Shown piece after piece: positions 8,666-15,675 of a stretch of 64,000 nt of DNA. A program made the position numbers and the translations under genes. This DNA is from JBOFBH01 sp051657715 (lineage in GTDB: Bacteria > Actinomycetota > Actinomycetes > Actinomycetales > Angustibacteraceae). The stretch lies in contig JBOFLF010000105.1 in assembly GCA_051657715.1 (NCBI GenBank), positions 1-64,000 on the forward strand. Direction: 5' to 3'. The notes beneath the pieces are model-generated. The model worked only from the letters and a program-made list of their open reading frames with translations, made no database searches and was not told the origin of the DNA. The first letter of the stretch is position 1. Each line of letters opens with the position of its first letter.

Positions 8666-9442
8666 TCAGCCGAAGCGCCCGCAGATGTAGTCCTCGGTGG
8701 CCTGCTCGCTCGGGTTGCTGAAGATCTTCTGGGTGTCGTCCATCTCGATCAGCCGACCCGGCCTGCTCTGGCCGGCCAGGGAGAAGAACGCGGTGCGGTC
8801 AGAGACCCGTGCCGCCTGCTGCATGTTGTGGGTGACGATGACGATCGTGTACTGCTCCTTGAACGCGCCCACCAGGTCTTCGATCGCCAGCGTGGAGATC
8901 GGGTCCAGCGCCGAGCACGGCTCGTCCATCAGCAGCACCTGGGGCTCGACGGCGATGGCCCGGGCGATGCACAGCCGCTGCTGCTGACCACCGGACAGCG
9001 TTCCCGCCGGCTCCTTGAGCCGGTCCTTCAGCTCGTCCCACAGGTTGGCGACGCGCAGCGACGTCTCGACGACCTCCTCGAGCGGGCGGGGCGAGCGCCG
9101 GCCGCTGAGCTTCCACCCCGCCACCACGTTGTGCTGCACCGAGCGCGAGGGGAACGGGTTGGGTCGCTGGAAGACCATGCCGACGACCCGGCGGACCGCC
9201 ACCGGGTCGACGTCGCGGTCGTACAGCTCCCGGTCGTCGAGCATCACCGAGCCGTGGACCCGGCCGCCGGGGATGATCTCGTGCATCCGGTTGAGGCTGC
9301 GCAACAGAGTGGACTTGCCGCACCCGGACGGCCCGATGAACGCGGTCACCGCACGAGGCTCGATCGTCATGGTGACGTCCTCGACGGCCTTGAACGCGTG
9401 GTAGTAGAGGCTGAGGTCCTTGACGTCGATGCGCTTGGCCAT
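8666..9442 (-). CDS. pstB: Phosphate ABC transporter ATP-binding protein PstB (second copy)
   Basis: This 258-residue ATPase powers high-affinity phosphate import by PstSCAB. Walker A is GPSGCGKST, the signature is LSGGQQQR, Walker B is VLLMDEPCSALDP and the switch histidine lies in VTHNMQQAA. The phosphate-specific stretch MVFQRPNPFP is present. It is the last gene of the operon and starts 31 bases after the other pstB, with which it shares most motifs. Differences lie around the D-loop neighbourhood and the C-terminus. Two tandem ATPases could form a mixed pair or serve under different conditions; the sequence cannot say. Confidence 0.95.
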   Translation of the reverse strand: MAKRIDVKDLSLYYHAFKAVEDVTMTIEPRAVTAFIGPSGCGKSTLLRSLNRMHEIIPGGRVHGSVMLDDRELYDRDVDPVAVRRVVGMVFQRPNPFPSRSVQHNVVAGWKLSGRRSPRPLEEVVETSLRVANLWDELKDRLKEPAGTLSGGQQQRLCIARAIAVEPQVLLMDEPCSALDPISTLAIEDLVGAFKEQYTIVIVTHNMQQAARVSDRTAFFSLAGQSRPGRLIEMDDTQKIFSNPSEQATEDYICGRFG

Positions 9443-9473
9443 GATCTTCCGAGGCCGGTCCGATCAGCTGACC

Positions 9474-10430
9474 TCAGCCGAACCGGCCGGAGATGTAGTC
9501 CTCGGTGGCCTGCTCGCTCGGGTTGCTGAAGATCCTGCTGGTGAGGTCGAACTCGACCAGCTCGCCCGTGCGGTCCCCCGAGCCTTCCGCGGCCTTGGCG
9601 GTGAAGAACGCCGTCCGGTCAGCGATCCGCGCGGCCTGTTGCATGTTGTGGGTCACGATGATGATCGTGTAGTCCTCCGCCAGCTGGGTCATCAGGTCCT
9701 CGATGCGCGAGGTGGCGATCGGGTCCAGCGCCGAGCACGGCTCGTCCATCAGGATGACCTCGGGTCGCACGGCGATGGTCCGGGCGATGCACAGCCGCTG
9801 CTGCTGGCCACCGGACAGGCTGTACGCGGACTGCTTGAGCTTGTCCTTCACCTCGTCCCACAGGGCCGCGCCGCGCAGCGCGCCCTCTACCAGGCCGTCC
9901 ATGCTGTCGACCCTCATGCCGGTGACTTTGGGCCCGTAGGCGACGTTGTCGTAGATCGACTTCGGGAACGGGTTCGGCTTCTGGAACACCATGCCGATCT
10001 GCCGCCGGACCTCGATCGGGTCGACGTCCGGGCCGTACATGTCCTGCCCGTGGTACGTGATGGAGCCGGTCACCCGAGCTCCGGGGATCAGGTCGTTCAT
10101 CCGGTTCAGCGCCCGCAGCACCGTGGACTTCCCGCACCCCGACGGTCCGATCATCGCGGTGATCTCGTGCCGGCCGTAGACCAAGGAGACGTTGGAGACC
10201 GCCTTGAAGGCGCCGTAGAAGATGTCCACGCCGGTGCACTCGATCACCGGCGTCGGGGTGCCGAGCCCCTGGTCGCGTGCGGCGCGCCCAGCCTGTGCGG
10301 GGTGGGCCTGGTCCACGTCGATCCGGACTGTGGTCGGGGCTGCCTCGGTCATCGGTCGTCCAGTCTGCCCGGGCGCCGCGGCGCTGTCCGTCGTCTCGGT
10401 CGTCGTCTGGGCCGTCATGTCGGCTGACAC
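9474..10430 (-). CDS. pstB: Phosphate ABC transporter ATP-binding protein PstB (first copy)
   Basis: The ATPase has 318 residues, some 55 more than usual, because of an N-terminal Thr/Ala/Gln-rich extension without motifs. An internal ATG at 10352 would shorten it. Walker A GPSGCGKST, signature LSGGQQQR, Walker B VILMDEPCSALDP and the PstB stretch MVFQKPNPFPKSIYDNVAYG are all intact, so this is the more canonical copy. It begins one base after the pstA stop, which implies translational coupling. As part of PstSCAB it also takes part in phosphate signalling with PhoU and the sensor kinase in enterobacteria; by analogy PhoU and SenX3 at 38.6-40.7 kb are candidate partners. Confidence 0.95.
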   Translation of the reverse strand: MSADMTAQTTTETTDSAAAPGQTGRPMTEAAPTTVRIDVDQAHPAQAGRAARDQGLGTPTPVIECTGVDIFYGAFKAVSNVSLVYGRHEITAMIGPSGCGKSTVLRALNRMNDLIPGARVTGSITYHGQDMYGPDVDPIEVRRQIGMVFQKPNPFPKSIYDNVAYGPKVTGMRVDSMDGLVEGALRGAALWDEVKDKLKQSAYSLSGGQQQRLCIARTIAVRPEVILMDEPCSALDPIATSRIEDLMTQLAEDYTIIIVTHNMQQAARIADRTAFFTAKAAEGSGDRTGELVEFDLTSRIFSNPSEQATEDYISGRFG

Positions 10431-10431
10431 G

Positions 10432-11328
10432 TCACCACCGCTTCTGGTAGCGGTTGCGGATGAAGATGGCCACGGCGTTCATGGCGAGCAGGAGCGCGAG
10501 CATCAGCACGATGGCCGCGGAGGCGACCTCGCGGAAAGCCAGCTCGGGGCGGCCGGTCCAGTCGAAGATCTGGATTGGCAGCGTCGTGAAACCGGACAGC
10601 AGGCCGTCCGGGTCGTAGGTGACGAAGACCAGCCCGCCCAGGAGCAGCAGCGGTGCGGCCTCGCCCAACGCACGGGACAGCGCCAGGATGGTGCCGGTCG
10701 CCACACCGGGGACCGCGGCCGGGAGCGTCTGCCGCCAGACGGTCTGCAGGCGGGTCGCCCCGAGAGCCAGCGACCCCTGGCGGATCTCCGCGGGCACCGC
10801 GCGCAGCGCCTCCCGGGTCGAGATGATGATGACCGGCAGGATCAGCAGCGCCAACGCGATCCCGCCAGCCAGGATCGCCCCCCGCCGCAAGCCGATGGCC
10901 AGGGCGAATCCGGCGGTCAGCATGCCGTAGATGATCGCAGGGACGGCTGCCAGGTTCTGCAGGTTGACCTCGATCAACCGGTTGTACCACCGGGTGTTGT
11001 CGGCGAACTCCTCCAGATAGACCGCGGCGGCGACGCCGAGCGGGACGGCCAGGACCGCCGTCACGCCGATCACCCACATCGAGCCGAGGATCGCGGCCCG
11101 GGCACCGGCCCGCTCGGGCAGCACCTGCGAGGAGTAGCGGGTGAACAGGTTCGGGTCCAACCGGCCCAGGCCGTCGATGACGGCGTCCACCAACAAGACG
11201 GCCAGGCACAGCACCCCGAACGCTAGGGCCAGCCACAGCGCGACCAGGAACACGATGGACGCGGGGCTGCCGTCCCCATGCCGGTCCGCCTTCAGCGGTC
11301 GGGTCGCGACCGAGCCGATGCTCGCCAT
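10432..11328 (-). CDS. pstA: Phosphate ABC transporter permease PstA
   Basis: The 298-residue permease spans the membrane about six times; hydrophobic segments occur near residues 25-50, 85-110, 130-155, 160-180, 225-245 and 265-290. The cytoplasmic loop that docks the ATPase (EAA loop) reads QGSLALGATRLQTVWRQTLPAAVPGV. The N-terminal ATG overlaps the last base of the pstC stop codon, and the pstB gene starts one base downstream, so pstC-pstA-pstB are tightly coupled. It forms the channel together with PstC. Confidence 0.95.
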   Translation of the reverse strand: MASIGSVATRPLKADRHGDGSPASIVFLVALWLALAFGVLCLAVLLVDAVIDGLGRLDPNLFTRYSSQVLPERAGARAAILGSMWVIGVTAVLAVPLGVAAAVYLEEFADNTRWYNRLIEVNLQNLAAVPAIIYGMLTAGFALAIGLRRGAILAGGIALALLILPVIIISTREALRAVPAEIRQGSLALGATRLQTVWRQTLPAAVPGVATGTILALSRALGEAAPLLLLGGLVFVTYDPDGLLSGFTTLPIQIFDWTGRPELAFREVASAAIVLMLALLLAMNAVAIFIRNRYQKRW

Positions 11329-12305
11329 CAGTACGCCTCCCGGAAGCGCCGGACCAGTCGGATGCTCAGCATGTTCATCACCAGGGTGATCGCGAACAGC
11401 AGGAGCCCGACCGCGAACAACGTGTTGTAGGTCAAGGTGCCGGGCGTGCTCTCGCCGGTGGCGGTCTGTGCGATGAAGCCGGTCATGGTCTGCCCGGCCT
11501 GCTGTGGATTGCCCACCACGCGGGCCTGGGTCCCGGCCGCGAGGGCGACGATCATCGTCTCGCCGACAGCGCGCGACAGTGCGAGCACGATGGACGCCGC
11601 GATGCCGGAGATGGCGGCTGGGAAGACCACCCGCAGCACGGTGCGCATCCGGTTCGCGCCGAGCGCCAACGAGCCGTCCCGCAGCGACTGCGGGACGGCG
11701 CTCATCGCGTCTTCGGACAGCGAGGCCACAGTCGGGATGATCATCACCCCCAGCACCAGTCCGGCGGACAGCACGCTGAACGTGCCGACCCCGAGGCCGA
11801 GCACGTCGTTGAGGATGGTGGGGGCGACGAAGGTGAGCGCGAAGTAGCCGTACACCACGGAGGGGACGCCAGCGAGAATCTCCAGCACCGGCTTGAGCGA
11901 AGCCCGCACCCGGCGCGGTGCGTACTCGGAGAGGTAGATGGCCGCACCGAGGCCGAACGGCACCGCGATCGACAGGCCGATGAGCGTGGTCCAGAAGGTC
12001 CCGGTGATCAACGGGAGCACGCCGAAGCTGGGATCGGCGAATCGCGGTGCCCAGCGAGTGCCGGTGAGGAAGTCGACGACGCTGACCTCGCGGAAGAACT
12101 CCAGCGCGGGCAGCAGCAGGGCGGCGACGATGCCGCCGGTGACCAGGACCGACAACCCGGCGGCGCCCGCCAACGCGGTCAGCACCACCTGCTCGCCGCG
12201 TCGGGCGGACCGCCGCCGGATGGACGGCAGCCCGGCCGACGCGCCGACGAGCTCCCGGGGACCCGGCCTGCGTGGGTCCCCGGGAGCGAGATCAGTCGTC
12301 GCCAC
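11328..12305 (-). CDS. pstC: Phosphate ABC transporter permease PstC
   Basis: The 325-residue permease partners PstA. The first membrane helix (about residues 40-70) is followed by a periplasmic segment and then five more helices. The ATPase-docking loop reads RDGSLALGANRMRTVLRVVFPAAISGI, closely like that of PstA. Residues PSVVYGYFAL and ATIYLSEY-like AAIYLSEYAPRR are characteristic of the family. The gene starts three bases after the pstS stop region, continuing the operon. N-terminal 35 residues are Pro/Arg-rich and cytoplasmic. Confidence 0.95.
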   Translation of the reverse strand: MATTDLAPGDPRRPGPRELVGASAGLPSIRRRSARRGEQVVLTALAGAAGLSVLVTGGIVAALLLPALEFFREVSVVDFLTGTRWAPRFADPSFGVLPLITGTFWTTLIGLSIAVPFGLGAAIYLSEYAPRRVRASLKPVLEILAGVPSVVYGYFALTFVAPTILNDVLGLGVGTFSVLSAGLVLGVMIIPTVASLSEDAMSAVPQSLRDGSLALGANRMRTVLRVVFPAAISGIAASIVLALSRAVGETMIVALAAGTQARVVGNPQQAGQTMTGFIAQTATGESTPGTLTYNTLFAVGLLLFAITLVMNMLSIRLVRRFREAY

Positions 12306-12308
12306 GGC

Positions 12309-13265
12309 TCAGCGGATGCCCGCAGCGGCGGTCTGGAGCTCGGTCTGCTGCTGCTGGTTGAGCGGGATGAACTTCGCTGCCGTGGTGGCCTGCGCGTCGT
12401 TCTTCGCGTACCAGTCGACGAACGCCTTCACCTGCGGCTTGCTGGTGTACGCCTTGTTCGACACGTAGATGTAGAGCGGTCGCGACAACGGCTTATAGCT
12501 GCCGTCCTGCGCTGACTGCGGGCTCGGCGCCACGCACCCGTCACCGGCGTCCACCTGCACCGCCTTCAGCTTGTCGGCGTTCTCCTCGAAGTACGAGAAG
12601 CCAAGGTAGCCGAGCGTGGTGGCCGAGCCACTGACACCCTGCACCGTGACGTTGTCGTCCTCGGATGCGTTGTAGTCGCTTCGGCTCGCCCCCTCTTCAC
12701 CGGTGATCTCCTCGGTGAAGTAGTCGAACGTGCCGGAGTCGGTGCCGGGACCATACAGCTCGATCGGCTCCTTCGGCAGGTCTGCGTTCACCTGGTCCCA
12801 GGTCTTGACCTTGCCCTCGGCGGCTGGGTTCCACAGCTTCTTCAGCTCGGCCGTGGTGAGGCAGGTGAGGAACGAGTTCTCCTTGGAGGTGACGATGGTC
12901 AGGGCATCGGTGGCTACCCGCAGCTGCGTGTAGGTGACGCCGTTCTTCTCGCAGAGCTTGATCTCGTCTTCCTCGATCTCACGGGAGGCGTTGGAGATGT
13001 CTGTCTGACCCTGGCAGAACTTCTCGAAGCCGCCGCCGGTGCCGGAGGTGCCGACCGACACGTTCACGCCGGCGTTCTCCTCCTTGAACAACTCGCCAGC
13101 AGCTCCGGTGAGCGGCCCGACCGTCGATGAACCGTCGACCAGCACCTCGCCGCTTACACCACTGGTTCCGCCAGACCCGCCCTCGGTCTCGTTGTCTCCA
13201 CCGCAGGCGGTCAGGGCGAGAGCGCCCACCACGGCCACCGCAGTCAGGCGACCCATCCGCTTCAT
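12309..13265 (-). CDS. pstS: Phosphate-binding lipoprotein PstS
   Basis: This is the extracellular receptor for inorganic phosphate. The first 20 residues form a lipoprotein signal with lipobox LTAC and the acylated cysteine at residue 21, followed by a Gly/Ser linker. Phosphate-contact signatures follow: DGSSTVGPLT, SVGTSGTGGGFEKFC, DISNASREI and GPGTDSGTFDYF, the last matching the SGT phosphate loop. The ATG at 13265 is preferred to a GTG two codons upstream because the signal peptide then begins MKRMGRL. It heads the pst operon, and PHO-box-like sequences lie about 100-170 bases upstream, so phosphate-starvation control is likely. Confidence 0.96.
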   Translation of the reverse strand: MKRMGRLTAVAVVGALALTACGGDNETEGGSGGTSGVSGEVLVDGSSTVGPLTGAAGELFKEENAGVNVSVGTSGTGGGFEKFCQGQTDISNASREIEEDEIKLCEKNGVTYTQLRVATDALTIVTSKENSFLTCLTTAELKKLWNPAAEGKVKTWDQVNADLPKEPIELYGPGTDSGTFDYFTEEITGEEGASRSDYNASEDDNVTVQGVSGSATTLGYLGFSYFEENADKLKAVQVDAGDGCVAPSPQSAQDGSYKPLSRPLYIYVSNKAYTSKPQVKAFVDWYAKNDAQATTAAKFIPLNQQQQTELQTAAAGIR

Positions 13266-13362
13266 GGTCACGTGTCGTCCGTTTCTCGCAGAGGTATCAG
13301 CGCCGCGGTCGCTGCGCCACCGGCGAGGGTAGGCGGGACCGGTGACGTGGCGGCCCGGCCCG

Positions 13363-13435
13363 GGTGAACGGGGGATGAATGACCACCGGCGGTCTGGAAG
13401 CTACTTGCGGGCGCCCCGGCGTGCATGAGGTGAAC
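13363..13435 (-). promoter_or_regulatory. PHO-box-like repeats upstream of pstS
   Basis: Read towards pstS, GTTCACC (13363-13369) and ATTCATC (13374-13380) are direct units spaced exactly 11 bases apart, which is the spacing of PhoP PHO boxes in Streptomyces (consensus unit GTTCACC). A third perfect GTTCACC lies at 13429-13435, with only a poor partner beside it. The 302-base gap 13266-13567 between pstS and the divergent EamA gene holds these sites and nothing else recognisable. Which regulator binds, PhoP or RegX3, cannot be told. Confidence 0.55.
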
Positions 13436-13567
13436 GAACTAAGCCCGAGCAGAGGATCGTCGTGGCTGGCCCGGTGACTGCGGCGGAAGGCGCTTTTCGG
13501 CGATCACTGGCCAGTCAGGGTCGACACCAGCTGCGACGACCTCGTGTAGTGGACGCAGACATCCAGC

Positions 13568-14485
13568 ATGTCTGATGCTCCAGCGATGAGCACTTCTTCC
13601 GGGCGTGTGCCGGTCGCGGTGGGACGACGTGCTCCGTCGGCGGTTTCGGGCGCTGCCCTGGCGCTGCTGTCGATGAGCTGTGTGCAAATCGGAGCGGCCG
13701 CGTCGGTCGGTCAGTTCGACCGGTTGGGAGTGGCCGGGACCACCTGGCTTCGGCTGGTCTGGGCTGCCCTGGTGTTCGTCCTGCTGGTTCGTCCGTGGCG
13801 GTTGGCGCTCTCCCGCGCGGCCTGGTCGGCCGCCGTCCGGCTCGGTGTGGTGTCCGCTGGACTGACCCTGACGTTCTTCCAGGCGGTTGAGCGGCTGCCG
13901 CTCGGCACGGCGGTGGCGCTGGAGTTCCTCGGCCCGCTGACGGTCGCCGTGGTGGCAGCGCGTCGCCGCGCGGCGCTGGTATGGCCGGTCCTCGCACTCG
14001 CGGGGGTGCTGGCCCTGACCCGGCCGTGGACGCCGGACGTCCCGATAGCTGGGGTGGGGTGGGCGCTGGCCGCCGCTGGCTGCTGGGCCGCCTACATCGT
14101 GCTCACCCAGCGCGTCGGGGACGTGTTGCCCGGGTTGGCTGGTCTGGCGGTGAGCATGCCGGTCGCCGCGGTCTGCGCCATGCCATGGGGTTTGCCGCAG
14201 GCAGGGCCGCAGCTGGATGTCCGGGCGCTGGTGGTCACGGCGGGGTTGGCGGTGCTGCTGCCGATCCTGCCGTGGGCCGCCGAGCTGGTGGCGTTGCGGC
14301 GGCTGTCGTCGGGGGCGTTCGCGGTGCTGATGTGCTTGGAGCCGGCGATCGGCACCGTGATCGGGGCGTTGGTGCTCGCCCAGGCTCCGCAGCCGGTCCA
14401 GGCCCTCGGCGTGGCGCTCGTGATGGTCGCCGGGATCGGCGCCACCCGTAGCGGCGCCCGGCGCACCCCTGAGGCGCGCCCCTGA
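13568..14485 (+). CDS. EamA-family exporter (RhtA-like)
   Basis: The 305-residue protein has ten predicted membrane helices arranged as two five-helix EamA repeats, as in the threonine/homoserine exporter RhtA. Typical elements are the first-repeat stretch GTAVALEFLGPLTVA and the second-repeat stretch SSGAFAVLMCLEPAIGTVIGALVL, both near-identical in layout to RhtA-type proteins. It probably exports amino acids or related small metabolites across the cytoplasmic membrane. An ATG at 13586 is an alternative start that trims six residues. It diverges from pstS and stands alone. Confidence 0.87.
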   Translation: MSDAPAMSTSSGRVPVAVGRRAPSAVSGAALALLSMSCVQIGAAASVGQFDRLGVAGTTWLRLVWAALVFVLLVRPWRLALSRAAWSAAVRLGVVSAGLTLTFFQAVERLPLGTAVALEFLGPLTVAVVAARRRAALVWPVLALAGVLALTRPWTPDVPIAGVGWALAAAGCWAAYIVLTQRVGDVLPGLAGLAVSMPVAAVCAMPWGLPQAGPQLDVRALVVTAGLAVLLPILPWAAELVALRRLSSGAFAVLMCLEPAIGTVIGALVLAQAPQPVQALGVALVMVAGIGATRSGARRTPEARP

Positions 14486-14562
14486 GGACGAGAACCCCAC
14501 AGTCGTTGCGTGTGACATCGACGCGCAGCGCGATCGTCTTCCTGGGTTGGCGTGAGGCGGGC

Positions 14563-15675
14563 TCAGCGGCCGTGGCGCTCGACGGCGACCAGCCGGGCGC
14601 TCCGCCCGGTACCGCGAATATGTGCGACCAACATCTCGCCCTTTACCAGACCAGGACCCGAAGACTCCAGCAAGGCGTCCCGGACGTCGTCCGCGGCGTG
14701 GGCGGCGAGCCGGCCGAGTACCGTCGGCAGCACCGGCCGGTGGGTGCACAGCGCCATCGGCTCGCCGCGGGCCAGTGCCTTATCCACCAGTGTGGCGGTG
14801 CGCTCCGGCCGGATCCTGAATTCCTCCTCGCTCAAGCTGCGCTTCGTGGACAGCGCTCGACCGGCGTGCGCGGCGTACGGGCGCAGCGTGTCGACGCACC
14901 GCGCGGAGCCCGACGTCACCAGGCTGCGGGGTGCGTAGGCGGCGAGCGTCGGCACTAGCGTCATAGCCTGTAGCCGGCCCCGCTCATCGAGCGGGCGCTG
15001 GTGATCATCGGTGCTGGTCCACTGCTGACGGGGAACCGTCCGGGCGTGTCGGATCACCAGCAGCGGCCAGGTGTCGAGCAGGCCGATCTGCCACAGCTCG
15101 TGCAGTCGCTCCAGCTGAGCGCGATCGCGGGCGTAGTCCAGCCGGGCATGCGCCCGGTCTGGTTCCAGCCACGCGATCTGGTCGACTTCCAGGGCCTGGC
15201 CGGCCTGGGCCTTTCGACCGTTCACGTGCGAGCTCTTGCGGTCTTTCGCCGGCGGCGCCAATCGCGAGCGTGGCGATGGCTGCGCGTCGTCGATCCGGGC
15301 CGCCCAGTAGCGCACCACCTTCAACCGGATCGTGCCGCGCATGGTCACGTGATAGCAGGCCTGCGGGAGCGGGACACCGAGTCGCACCGCAAGCTTGGTC
15401 TCCTCCCGGGTCTCTCGGACCGCTGCCGCCGGCCAGGACTCCGCTGGCTCCAGCTTTCCCTTGGGCCAGGACCAGTCGTCGTAGCGAGGGCGGTGCACCA
15501 GGGCGACCTCGAGCCGGCCGTCCCGCAGCCGCCAGGGCAGCACACCCGCGGACCGAACCCCCCTGTCGTCGGGCAGCTCGTCGGTCAGGACGTTCGGCTG
15601 ATCCGCGGGCTGATCATCGGGTTGATCGAGAGGCGCGATCGTCGTGGATCGTCTCGCCTTACCGACGGCGGGCAC
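14563..15675 (-). CDS. Nudix hydrolase fused to histidine phosphatase (MutT1-like)
   Basis: The 370-residue protein joins two enzymes. Residues about 35-170 are a Nudix domain with box G-KLEPA-E-SWPAAAV-REtREE, all conserved acidic residues present. Residues about 195-370 are a histidine phosphatase starting LLVIRHARTV (the RHA variant of RHG) with a later LCTHRPVLP histidine. Mycobacterial MutT1 has the same order and removes oxidised nucleotides such as 8-oxo-dGTP; it also acts on diadenosine polyphosphates. The GTG at 15675 lies 17 bases inside ppk with GAGGCGACGCC before it, so translation is probably coupled to polyphosphate kinase. A Lys/Arg linker sits inside the Nudix domain. Confidence 0.9.
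   Translation of the reverse strand: MPAVGKARRSTTIAPLDQPDDQPADQPNVLTDELPDDRGVRSAGVLPWRLRDGRLEVALVHRPRYDDWSWPKGKLEPAESWPAAAVRETREETKLAVRLGVPLPQACYHVTMRGTIRLKVVRYWAARIDDAQPSPRSRLAPPAKDRKSSHVNGRKAQAGQALEVDQIAWLEPDRAHARLDYARDRAQLERLHELWQIGLLDTWPLLVIRHARTVPRQQWTSTDDHQRPLDERGRLQAMTLVPTLAAYAPRSLVTSGSARCVDTLRPYAAHAGRALSTKRSLSEEEFRIRPERTATLVDKALARGEPMALCTHRPVLPTVLGRLAAHAADDVRDALLESSGPGLVKGEMLVAHIRGTGRSARLVAVERHGR

Noticed and set aside
13439..14749. Long minus-strand open frame (436 codons) opposite the EamA gene
   Set aside because: Arg/Pro/His-rich with no family features; it is the complement of a clear membrane-protein gene and arises from high GC.
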